From Clostridium sp. (GTDB lineage: Bacteria > Bacillota > Clostridia > Lachnospirales > Lachnospiraceae), in NCBI GenBank assembly GCA_023664605.1, contig JAMPFF010000006.1, forward strand, positions 1 to 64,000: a DNA stretch of 64,000 nucleotides, read 5' to 3'. Made by a program: the position numbers and the translations under genes. Shown in pieces: positions 53,979 through 62,018 of the stretch. The notes beneath the pieces were generated by a model. That model ran no database searches, was not told where the DNA came from, and saw only the letters and a program-made list of their open reading frames with translations. How positions within the stretch are numbered: position 1 is the first letter of the stretch; each line of letters begins with the position of its first letter.

Positions 53979-54120
53979 CTCTAAGTCCACCTGATTTGTC
54001 TTTTTCGGTATCGTTTCGTACTTCGCCGCTTTTAACGTCCTGTAACGCATTTCTATATGATAGAAAATCGCTTACGCTTCCCGTCATCAGAAATCTATCC
54101 CAGTAATTTATCTCCTTCAT
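53923..54120 (-). CDS. yqzL: YqzL-like small protein between era and recO
   Basis: 65 residues from the ATG at 54120, six bases after GGGGG. The start MKEINYWDRFLMTGSVSDFLSYR-type pattern (W-x2-F-x2-TG-x-x-x-x-(F/Y)-L-x-Y) matches YqzL of Bacillus, which also lies between era and recO. The C-terminal 20 residues run into the recO start in another frame and are longer than the family norm (about 47). Function unknown. Confidence 0.7.
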   Translation of the reverse strand: MKEINYWDRFLMTGSVSDFLSYRNALQDVKSGEVRNDTEKDKSGGLRDAGVYRDYGDGSKSGTHW

Positions 54121-54179
54121 CTTAAGCCCCCTAATCAACTATATGATTGTAGTATTAGGGTTCGCTTTTTTTGTTTTTT

Positions 54180-55085
54180 CTATTCGGCATCCTTGGGATT
54201 ATATCCGAAATTTTTCAGAAGAAAATCACTGTCGCGCCAGTCCTTTTTGACCTTGACCCAGAGCTTTAAATTCACCTGGCATCCCACTAAATCTTCCATC
54301 TCCGGTCTTGCCTGCGAGCCTATTTTTTTAAGCATCTGCCCCTGTTTGCCAATGATGATGCCCTTATGGGAATCCTTTTCACAGATGATAGTCGCCTCGA
54401 TATCCATGATACGCTTTCTTCTGTGCATGGACTCTATCGTTACGGCAATGCCATGCGGTATCTCGTCTTCCAGACATCGGAGCGCCTTTTCACGGATAAG
54501 TTCCGCCGCAATCTGGCGGATTGGCTGGTCGGTTACCGTATCTTCATCATAAAAAGGATGCCCGTAGGGGAGATATTTCATGATGCAGGAAAGTAAATCC
54601 TCCGTGCCGTCTCCCTTTAATGCCGATACCGGAACAATCTCCGCAAAATCCATCTGTTTTCTGTATGTATCAATAAAAAGAAGAACCTCTTCTTTTTTGA
54701 CCGTGTCAATTTTATTGATTACTAATATAACAGGTGTTTTTATTTTTTTCAGTTCTTCGATAATATGCTGTTCGCCCGCCCCGATATAGGTTGTCGGCTC
54801 CACCAGCCACAAAATAACGTCAACATCCGACATGGTACGCTGCGCCACGTTTACCATGTAGTCGCCAAGTTTATTTTTAGCCTTATGGATGCCCGGCGTA
54901 TCCAGAAAAACAATCTGCCCCTCATCCGACGTATATACCGTCTGAATCCGGTTTCTGGTCGTCTGCGGCTTACTGGAAGTAATGGCTATCTTCTGCCCAA
55001 TCAACTGATTCATCAAAGTAGACTTTCCTACGTTCGGTCTGCCAATCAGTGTGGCAAATCCCGCTTTATACTGTGCATTCTCCAT
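54180..55085 (-). CDS. era: GTPase Era
   Basis: 301 residues. G1 GRPNVGKST, switch region SSKPQTTRNRI, G3 DTPGIHKAKNKLG and G4 NKID are followed by the C-terminal KH domain (CEKDSHKGIIIGKQGQMLKKIG). It binds 16S rRNA near the 3' end and helps 30S maturation. Order era-yqzL-recO on the minus strand. Confidence 0.97.
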   Translation of the reverse strand: MENAQYKAGFATLIGRPNVGKSTLMNQLIGQKIAITSSKPQTTRNRIQTVYTSDEGQIVFLDTPGIHKAKNKLGDYMVNVAQRTMSDVDVILWLVEPTTYIGAGEQHIIEELKKIKTPVILVINKIDTVKKEEVLLFIDTYRKQMDFAEIVPVSALKGDGTEDLLSCIMKYLPYGHPFYDEDTVTDQPIRQIAAELIREKALRCLEDEIPHGIAVTIESMHRRKRIMDIEATIICEKDSHKGIIIGKQGQMLKKIGSQARPEMEDLVGCQVNLKLWVKVKKDWRDSDFLLKNFGYNPKDAE

Positions 55086-55106
55086 AGTTATATTTTCCTT
55101 TTCTTC

Positions 55107-56123
55107 CTATTCCCCGTCTTTGTTACCGTCTTTCATTTCATCCATGTCTGGCTTAGGCCGCATATTCTCCGCTTTCCGTCTGCGTCTCGCTTTTTTCCAT
55201 AACCGCCACAGAATCAGCACAATGACGATAATCACAATCCAGATAATAAAATAAGGAATATTGACAACAAACCAGATAAATCCATACTCGATATCGTCTC
55301 CGATATTGTAGATTGACTTCACAAAACCGTTTCTTATCTTATCCCAGACGGATTTTTCCTCTGTCGGCGTCAGTCTTTCCACTTCCTGTATGTTTAAGTT
55401 AATCGTGCTGTAATCAATCTGATTATTTAACGTCCGAAGCTGCGATTCCATGCTCTCCAGCTCATAACGCACATCGGAAAGACGCTGTTCGATGGTAATG
55501 ATATCCTCCACCGTCTCCGCTTTCTCCAATAACTCCAGCAATCTGTCCTGCTCGGTCACTAACGCCCTTTTACGGCTCTCCAAGTCCACATATTGTAAGG
55601 TAACGTCCTCCACCCGTTCTTCCTTATTCGTAATATTCGTCCATTCTCCTACCCTTACCACAAATTCATCCAGCTTCTCCACCGGAATGCGGACCTGCAG
55701 ATAGGCATTTCTTGTATCCTGATAGTTTGCGTAATAACTGCCGTTATATTGGCTCTGATATTCAATATAACCGCCCAACTCCGTTATTTTATTTTCCAGA
55801 TTGGCAATCAGCGTGTCATACTCCTCCGTCTCCACGAATAAGTCCACCGTTTTAATCAGTTTCCGCTCCGCTTCCCGCGCATTTTCCTCCAACATCTCCG
55901 CGCCCGCTTCCTGCACCGCCCCAGCGCTATCGGTTGTCGAATAATTCGCTTCCGCAATCTCCATCTCCGCCGCGGCATAGGCGCCTCCCGCATCATAAGC
56001 GGCGGACGTATTTTTGCTTTCCGAATATGATAACTGCCCGCTTCCGCTGCTGCCGCAGCCGGATAATATAACACACGATATTATCATAGCCGCCGCAGCC
56101 ACGCCAAAACTTCTCTTTTTCAT
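55107..56123 (-). CDS. DUF4349 lipoprotein with a C-terminal membrane span
   Basis: 338 residues. A lipoprotein signal (AAAMIISCVILSGCGSSG, Cys about 23) precedes an Ala/Glu-rich linker, then the DUF4349 region (about 90-265): TVDLFVETEEYDTLIANLE, a coiled coil around DRLLELLEKAETVEDIITIE, and QIDYSTINLNIQEVE. One strong membrane span (about 287-308, FVVNIPYFIIWIVIIVIVLI) ends in a basic tail. So it is lipid-anchored and also membrane-spanning. Function unknown, possibly an envelope sensor. It lies between the M16C protease and era genes. Confidence 0.88.
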   Translation of the reverse strand: MKKRSFGVAAAAMIISCVILSGCGSSGSGQLSYSESKNTSAAYDAGGAYAAAEMEIAEANYSTTDSAGAVQEAGAEMLEENAREAERKLIKTVDLFVETEEYDTLIANLENKITELGGYIEYQSQYNGSYYANYQDTRNAYLQVRIPVEKLDEFVVRVGEWTNITNKEERVEDVTLQYVDLESRKRALVTEQDRLLELLEKAETVEDIITIEQRLSDVRYELESMESQLRTLNNQIDYSTINLNIQEVERLTPTEEKSVWDKIRNGFVKSIYNIGDDIEYGFIWFVVNIPYFIIWIVIIVIVLILWRLWKKARRRRKAENMRPKPDMDEMKDGNKDGE

Positions 56124-56155
56124 AATAGTATCTCTCCTTTTATTCTTTCAACCTG

Positions 56156-59071
56156 TTAGTGGAATAAATAATCCGTCTCCTCAAATAATTTCGCCTGTTT
56201 CTTTATTTTTTCCTCATTTCCTACAACGCACAGGCAGTCGTTTTCCATAAACGCCCTGATATACGCCGCCAGTTCCCTGATGGTCTGCGGCACAGCTGCC
56301 AGCAGCTCATCCCGCTCTTTCTGTACCTGTTCGTCCGTATAGTGCGTCATATAGCCCGCCAGAGAATACGCTCCCTTAGCCGCAGGCGTCATCGGCATAT
56401 CCAGTTCGCTGACCGCGCCGATAATATATTGCGTCATCGTCCGCTCATCCGCATCAAAATTCTTAATATAATCCGCAGCCTGTTCATAGATTTCTATCGT
56501 CTTTTCCAGATTCGGATCCCTATAGGAAACAAAATAACTCTCGCCCGATTTTCCAAAACTGCACCAACATCCGTAAGCGCCGCCTTTTACACGCACCTGC
56601 GTCCACAAATAATCATAGCCCATGATAACTTTTAATACCCTTAGCGCGCCTGTATAAGAAAGCCCCTGTGCATGGAAATTACCGGCTCTGCACACATACT
56701 GTACCTGAGCGGACGACATAAAGCCCTCGTTTTTATGCTCTAATACCGGTTCATATCCTGTTTCCACAATCGGCTCCTTATGGAGGCTGTCACGAAATGC
56801 GGCGATTAAAGTTTCGATATTTTGCAGTCCTTGCGGCTGCGCGGTATAATCCACCATCAGATTTTCCGGTCTGAAAAGGCAGACGGCAAGCTGGTTTAAT
56901 TTCTCCACCAGCTCCTCTTTTCTATTTTCAAAATCGCTGTCCATATCCTCTAACAGACGGTAAAACGGCAGTCCGCTTATCATGTCGGAAACAGCGGCAG
57001 TCTTAGAAATATAAGATAATGCGCGCACCAGCGCAAGCGAATGCCCCGATAACATCATATTTGCCTGTTTCTGGGATTTGAACTCCGCTACTAATTCACG
57101 CAGACGCTTCGTATCGTCAAAGCGGGAAGTCATAACAATTTCCTCCACCAGCTTAAATGCCTGCTCCAAATTCTCATAAAGCACCTTGACTTTTATTTCC
57201 AGTGCCGCCGTATATTTATCCATCTGTCCGGCGTCCGTATAGGTATTTGCCGTCGGCGAGATACCGCCCGTCTGTATATTGATTTCATTAAATAATTCCC
57301 CGTAGGTATAGTGTTTCGTGCCAATCAGACCAAGAATGGACTTTAACAGCCCCACATAAGGAAATAACCTTTCCGGCACATTTCGCAAATCAAACATAAA
57401 ACGCAGATAGCCTATGCCGTTTGTAGAAAGATTATGATAGAGCAGAACCGTATCGCCGACCTTTTTTTCCTCGTTGACATACTTTGGCGCTTCTTTTTTC
57501 ATATCCGCCCTTGTCAATAAGGGAATTTTTTCCAAATCCTCTTTTTTATCCGGCTCCTCCTGATAACGTTTCAGTTCTTTTGTCTGCGCCACAATCTCTT
57601 CCAGTTTCTCTTTAGCCATCCCTGCCTTTATCTTTGCAAGTTTCTCCTCCAACTCCCTGTCTTTTTGTCCTGTCAGCCCTTTTACGGGTTCTACCACCAC
57701 TATTGTCTTATGGTTATTATCAATCAGATAATCTCTAAGCAGTTTCTCGTAATAATCGCTGTCAATGGCTTTTTTTAATTTTTTATAAGTCTCTTCGGCT
57801 TCCAGATGAATAAAGGGTTTTTCATCATCATAAAGCCAACTGTCAAACATCTGCAAGCCATACATCAATCCTTTCGGATAGGAACCGAAATCCGCTTCCC
57901 TGAACCGGAACTCATAATAATTGAGTCCTGCACGCAGCGCATCTTTATTGATCCCATCCCTGGCCAGTTTCCGTAAATTTTCTTCTATCGTTTCCGTAAA
58001 TTCCGAAAGCTGCTCCTTATTGGCATTTTTAGCCACTATGGAAAAATAGGGCTGTTTCAGGCTGCTGTCGTATATACTGTAAATATCTTTTCCAATGCCC
58101 TTATCAATCAAGGCCTGTTTTAGCGGTGCGCCGGGCGCAGAACACAGCACATAGTCAAATACCTGATAGGCAATGTAACGTTCTTTATCCGAACTGTTCC
58201 CTAAAGAAATATTATAAGAAAGATACGTATTGTCCTTTTCCGATTCGCTCTCCATAATCGGATATTTCTTATAAACGGTAACGATATTATCAAAAGGGGG
58301 TTGCGTTTGTAAAGCAGAATCCACATTCAACTTATCATAATGGGATAAATAGTTTTCGTCTATAAACGTAAGATTCTCGGCCATATCCATATCGCCATAC
58401 AAATAAATATAGCTGTTTGACGGATGATAGTATTTTTTATGGAATGCCAGAAAATCCTCGTAGGTAAGCTCGGGAATCACATCCGGGTCTCCGCCCGATT
58501 CCACCGCATAGGAAGTCTGCGGGTATAAGGAGTTCATAATTTCCCTGATAAGCATATCGTCGGGAGAAGAAAAGGCTCCTTTCATCTCATTATAGACAAC
58601 GCCGTTAATCGTCAGTTCATCATCCGCACTCTCCATTTCATAGTGCCAGCCCTCCTGCTTAAAGATTTTTTCCTCACGATAGATATTGGGATGAAAAACG
58701 GCGTCTAAATATACGTCCATCAGATTCCTAAAATCCTTGTCATGGCAGCTTGCCACCGGATATACCGTCTTATCCGGATAGGTCATGGCATTTAAAAACG
58801 TATTAAGCGACCCTTTCGATAATTCAATAAAAGGGTCTTTGACCGGAAATTTATCGGAACCACAAAGCACAGTATGTTCTATGATGTGCGCTACGCCCGT
58901 ACTGTCCTTGGGCGGCGTTCTGAATCCGATACAGAACACCTTGTTATTATCATCATTGGACATTAACACTACCCTTGCGCCCGTCTTATTGTGTTTCATC
59001 AGATATCCGATGGAATTAAGTTCTTTGATTTGTCTTTTTTCAAGCACTGTATATGCCTGTAATTGTTCCAT
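56156..59071 (-). CDS. M16C metalloprotease (PreP/Cym1-like presequence-type)
   Basis: 971 residues from the ATG at 59071 behind GGAGAG; the open frame to 59206 is only the translation of a palindromic repeat. The zinc motif HxxEH is complete at His62-Glu65-His66 (VAHIIEHTVLCGSDKFPVKD), with a distal Glu in VVYNEMKGAF. The halves are joined by a long M16C linker (about 500-560). Members degrade peptides in a closed chamber; no signal peptide is seen, so it is probably cytosolic. Confidence 0.92.
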   Translation of the reverse strand: MEQLQAYTVLEKRQIKELNSIGYLMKHNKTGARVVLMSNDDNNKVFCIGFRTPPKDSTGVAHIIEHTVLCGSDKFPVKDPFIELSKGSLNTFLNAMTYPDKTVYPVASCHDKDFRNLMDVYLDAVFHPNIYREEKIFKQEGWHYEMESADDELTINGVVYNEMKGAFSSPDDMLIREIMNSLYPQTSYAVESGGDPDVIPELTYEDFLAFHKKYYHPSNSYIYLYGDMDMAENLTFIDENYLSHYDKLNVDSALQTQPPFDNIVTVYKKYPIMESESEKDNTYLSYNISLGNSSDKERYIAYQVFDYVLCSAPGAPLKQALIDKGIGKDIYSIYDSSLKQPYFSIVAKNANKEQLSEFTETIEENLRKLARDGINKDALRAGLNYYEFRFREADFGSYPKGLMYGLQMFDSWLYDDEKPFIHLEAEETYKKLKKAIDSDYYEKLLRDYLIDNNHKTIVVVEPVKGLTGQKDRELEEKLAKIKAGMAKEKLEEIVAQTKELKRYQEEPDKKEDLEKIPLLTRADMKKEAPKYVNEEKKVGDTVLLYHNLSTNGIGYLRFMFDLRNVPERLFPYVGLLKSILGLIGTKHYTYGELFNEINIQTGGISPTANTYTDAGQMDKYTAALEIKVKVLYENLEQAFKLVEEIVMTSRFDDTKRLRELVAEFKSQKQANMMLSGHSLALVRALSYISKTAAVSDMISGLPFYRLLEDMDSDFENRKEELVEKLNQLAVCLFRPENLMVDYTAQPQGLQNIETLIAAFRDSLHKEPIVETGYEPVLEHKNEGFMSSAQVQYVCRAGNFHAQGLSYTGALRVLKVIMGYDYLWTQVRVKGGAYGCWCSFGKSGESYFVSYRDPNLEKTIEIYEQAADYIKNFDADERTMTQYIIGAVSELDMPMTPAAKGAYSLAGYMTHYTDEQVQKERDELLAAVPQTIRELAAYIRAFMENDCLCVVGNEEKIKKQAKLFEETDYLFH

Positions 59072-59081
59072 TTTACTCTCC

Positions 59082-59210
59082 ATTCCGGAGCGTTTTTGCG
59101 ACGGGGCGACGCAAATCTCAAATTTGCGTCTGCCATCAGGGCATATTTGTGACGCTCCGGCACAAATTGCCGTGTGAAAAATCAGCACATCAGTGTGATT
59201 TTTCACACTA
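59082..59210. repeat. Repeat family C, copy 2, with nested palindromes upstream of the M16C gene
   Basis: Shares ATTCCGGAGCG, GCGACGGGGCG and GCAAAT with copy 1 at 24997-25036. It continues with GACGCAAAT-CTCA-ATTTGCGTC (59108-59130) and GTGTGAAAAATCA paired with TGATTTTTCACAC (59172-59208), and GGAGCG at the start is closed by CGCTCC near 59153-59158. It has the look of a compound mobile palindrome. Confidence 0.7.
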
Positions 59211-59244
59211 CTCCTCCTACTCGATTAGAACTTCTCTTCACCCT

Positions 59245-59274
59245 AGTATATCACTTCCCCCGAAAATTAGTAAA
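59245..59274 (-). promoter_or_regulatory. Possible promoter of the M16C gene
   Basis: On the minus strand TTTACT (59269-59274), 18 bases, TATACT (59245-59250). Weak -35. A palindromic repeat lies between it and the gene. Confidence 0.4.
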
Positions 59275-59292
59275 GCCTATTACACAATAAAA

Positions 59293-59328
59293 GAACAGGT
59301 AAAAAGATATAGCATTTTCTACCTGTTC
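59293..59328 (-). terminator. Terminator downstream of the 140-residue gene
   Basis: On the minus strand GAACAGGTA pairs with TACCTGTTC and is followed by TTTTATT. The 59207-59455 gap holds this and the promoter only. Confidence 0.7.
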
Positions 59329-59455
59329 AGTGTAAAAGGGGAATTTTACCTAATTTTGTGTAACAATGTCAGTTTAGCAGAAAAAAAAGTCAAAAGCAAG
59401 CGTATTATGCGTTAAATAAATTGTAAGTTATCGCGTTTATTTTGACATGTTCCCT

Positions 59456-59878
59456 TTATACGTTAAACGACATCAACGCCAGCTTGGAGAGGACAATTTC
59501 CTGTATGGTAACGCCGCACGCCTTTTTACGGGCCAGATTCATCTGCACAAATTCCTCCAGCGTAAACGCCTGATTGCGATATACCGTCTTTTTTTCGCCA
59601 AACAACGGTTTCTTTTCCACAAGCAGACATACTTTCACCTTTGCCTTTAGCTGCATGTATGTTTTATAAGAAAACATATCGCGCGTCATGTAATAAAACT
59701 GGCTCTCCAATGTCGTGTCAGCCTGTGTGTCTTTCATAATATAATGTTCTATGATGCTCTTGAATTTAAAAGGAATCATCTCATGCGCCATCAGTTCTTC
59801 ATAGTTATAGCGCGCGCCGATATAGAGATTGCCGATATCCTGCATAAAATACTTAAAATCATTATTCTGATATTCCAT
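59456..59878 (-). CDS. Unrecognised 140-residue protein after the sigma-like gene
   Basis: 140 residues, helical and charged, rich in Tyr, Met and Lys (FKYFMQDIGNLYIGARYNYE, FYYMTRDMFSYKTYMQLKAK, TLEEFVQMNLARKKACGVTI). No signal peptide, membrane segment or known motif. It starts five bases after the sigma-like gene stop, so the two are almost certainly made from one message and may work together. I do not recognise it. Confidence 0.75.
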   Translation of the reverse strand: MEYQNNDFKYFMQDIGNLYIGARYNYEELMAHEMIPFKFKSIIEHYIMKDTQADTTLESQFYYMTRDMFSYKTYMQLKAKVKVCLLVEKKPLFGEKKTVYRNQAFTLEEFVQMNLARKKACGVTIQEIVLSKLALMSFNV

Positions 59879-59883
59879 TATCC

Positions 59884-60636
59884 TTACATTCTCCCGTCAT
59901 TTGTAGAAAGGATGGACTCAATCTTATCCCCGCTGATGCGTACGGCGTCCAAAATGGACTTTCTGCTAAAACCCGTCTCCTGCATCAACTCTTCCACCGT
60001 TACTTTACGCTGTAAATCCCGCGCCAGTTCGTTGGCCTTATCCGCCACTTTATTGACCTTATCGGCAAGCTGTTTATCTTTTCCGGCTTCTTTGGCCTCC
60101 TTTGCAATCAAATCTTCCATGGCGTCCATTATCATCTTTCCTAACATGCCCTGCGCTTCTATAGGATGCTCCAATGCGCCTAACATCGTCACGCCTACGG
60201 TCAGCGCGATATTACCCTCGCCGATTAAATCTTCCAAAAACACGCCCTGTCCGGCATATAATTTCGCGATTTCCGCCACCTGCGGCAAAAAAATCTGAAT
60301 CAGCTTATTTTGTGCATCCGCATCCCCAGCCATGGCGGAAAGCGTAATCGCCTCTTTTTCCCCCTCCGAAACTTCGGGCATCGTATTTAACTGTTCTAAA
60401 TAAGAATCCAGATAATCAACCTCATCTTCGCTTAAATAGTCGTCCGGATTGACCGGCTCCCCAATGCCGATTCTATGCTGCTTTAAATAATCAAAGACCA
60501 TAGCAAGCTGTTCTCCGGTCAGTGAAAGCTCTAAAAAAGCTTCCTTTACCTGCTCTTCCGATATACAGCCGCCCTGCTCCTTCGCCCTTACCCTGACTTT
60601 CTCCAACGTCTGTGCAAATTGTACTTCACGATTCAT
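59884..60636 (-). CDS. Sigma-70-like protein lacking region 4
   Basis: 250 residues. Residues about 8-55 look like sigma region 1.1 (RAKEQGGCISEEQVKEAFLE). A short acidic linker is followed by a region 1.2/2.1-like stretch (LSAMAGDADAQNKLIQIFLP, KLYAGQGVFLEDLIGEGNIA; compare Y-x-GRG-LxDLIQEGNIGL). The DNA-melting and -10 recognition part is degenerate. A region 3-like helix-turn-helix follows (KVTVEELMQETGFSRKSIL). Region 4, which reads the -35 box, is absent. It may bind RNA polymerase without normal promoter recognition, or act as a regulator. Confidence 0.65.
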   Translation of the reverse strand: MNREVQFAQTLEKVRVRAKEQGGCISEEQVKEAFLELSLTGEQLAMVFDYLKQHRIGIGEPVNPDDYLSEDEVDYLDSYLEQLNTMPEVSEGEKEAITLSAMAGDADAQNKLIQIFLPQVAEIAKLYAGQGVFLEDLIGEGNIALTVGVTMLGALEHPIEAQGMLGKMIMDAMEDLIAKEAKEAGKDKQLADKVNKVADKANELARDLQRKVTVEELMQETGFSRKSILDAVRISGDKIESILSTNDGRM

Positions 60637-60709
60637 AAATTACTCCATACCTCTCACAATTTCACCACTTCCAGCATCATCTTCACCATCAGGAAAAATC
60701 GCCCCATAT

Positions 60710-60792
60710 GAAGAATCACAAAGTGATTCTTCGGGGAATAACTTAGTGTTTCTTAGACCATGTATTTTGTGGTCTTAGAAACACTTTATTCC
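60710..60792. terminator. Two adjacent stem-loops between the rhomboid-like and sigma-like genes
   Basis: GAAGAATCAC-AAA-GTGATTCTTC (60710-60732), then a long stem in which GTGTTTCTTAGACCA pairs with TGGTCTTAGAAACAC with one mismatch and GGAATAA with TTATTCC (60735-60792). The second lies just past the rhomboid-like stop. Confidence 0.7.
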
Positions 60793-61716
60793 CTATTCCT
60801 TTTTGACGTGCATATGCGTATACAAATGTTCCTCGCAATACTCATAATTTCCATCACATTTCGAGCAGAACCGAAACTGCATATTAGGACTATCCACTTC
60901 CGTCCTGCCGCAGATGGCGCATTTATGTTTCGTAATGCCGCCGCTGTTTCGTCTGATATCCCGCTTAAACTCCTGTCTTCTGTGTATCTGCTTCGGATTT
61001 AAGTGCATCATGTTCCGAGACCTTAAAAAGAATACGATAAAATTCATTAACGACGCTGCAATCGCAAACTTCGTGCAGACATCCCCGCTTAAAAACGAGA
61101 ACACAAGCATAATACCGTAAATAATGCCAAGCCACTTCACCTTAATAGGGATAATGAACATCAGCAGTACGGACACATCAGGAAACGTCGCCGCAAACGC
61201 CAGGAAAATCGACATATTGATATAATAGGTACTGAAAAATATCGACGTCTGCAAAAAGTAATACTGATACGCTATACTTCCCGCGCTTGCCAGATATTCT
61301 CCGGTAATCGCAACGCCGTCGATTGTGATAAGGGAACCGGGATATAGATAGGAAAATGCCATAAACAGAAAGCTTCCGGCAATCGTAAATAAAATGCCCG
61401 AAAAAATATAGACATTATATCGGTAAGTTCCCCATGTTCTTTCCAACGTCGTACCGATGGAACAATAAAAATATAGCATTAACAGCGTAAAAAAGATATT
61501 GGAGCCGCTCGGCGGAATAAAAATCCATGAGATAAGCCTCCACACCTGTCCGTGTAAAATGGCATACGGATTCAGGGTCATATAGCTTAACACTACCTGC
61601 GGCGCCATAAATTCCAGAACATAACCTATCGCATAACAGATAACCAGCACAAACGACAGGTTCCTAATAGCATATTTTCCATATTTTCTTTCAAATGAAC
61701 TCATGTTATTTAACAT
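60793..61716 (-). CDS. Rhomboid-like membrane protein with a C-terminal zinc ribbon
   Basis: 307 residues behind AGGAGGAG. Six or so membrane segments (about 18-230) with the rhomboid-like loop HGQVWRLISWIFIP and later FYCSIGTTLERTWGTYRYN. The catalytic GxSG of active rhomboids is not found; the nearest is ASAGSIAYQ. A basic linker leads to a zinc ribbon (about 265-300): KCAICGRTE, then CSKCDGNYEYCEEHLYTHMH. Likely a catalytically dead relative that binds membrane partners. It precedes the sigma-like gene on the same strand. Confidence 0.75.
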   Translation of the reverse strand: MLNNMSSFERKYGKYAIRNLSFVLVICYAIGYVLEFMAPQVVLSYMTLNPYAILHGQVWRLISWIFIPPSGSNIFFTLLMLYFYCSIGTTLERTWGTYRYNVYIFSGILFTIAGSFLFMAFSYLYPGSLITIDGVAITGEYLASAGSIAYQYYFLQTSIFFSTYYINMSIFLAFAATFPDVSVLLMFIIPIKVKWLGIIYGIMLVFSFLSGDVCTKFAIAASLMNFIVFFLRSRNMMHLNPKQIHRRQEFKRDIRRNSGGITKHKCAICGRTEVDSPNMQFRFCSKCDGNYEYCEEHLYTHMHVKKE

Positions 61717-61871
61717 GCTCTCCTCCTAAGCCTGCATTTTATAGTAATAAGTTGAATATATTCTATCATTCCTTTTTTTAAAAGTAAACGCCGCCCGCGC
61801 GAAATAAACGAAAATCATAAAAATTTAATATTTCTCTTTCAAAAACTTCATAAATTCTAAGAAAGAGTTGA

Positions 61872-61900
61872 TTGCTTTTTCAAAATGACTGTCGTATAAT
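61872..61900 (+). promoter_or_regulatory. Promoter of the activase-type gene
   Basis: TTGCTT (61872-61877), 17 bases, TATAAT (61895-61900), about 118 bases before the ATG. The 61717-62018 gap lies between two divergent genes; apart from this promoter and an AT-rich stretch I see nothing in it. Confidence 0.6.
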
Positions 61901-62018
61901 GACTTAGCATGTCAAAATACATTTAATAAGGAAAGATTTTACATGTATTTGTCGGGCTGCGTCTGCTATGATAGTCATATCCGGCACATGTATAGGAATA
62001 TAAAGGAGTGAATATAAA

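Noticed and set aside
59072..59206. 45-codon N-terminal extension of the M16C protease
   Set aside because: It is the translation of a palindromic repeat, and a good ribosome site precedes the ATG at 59071.
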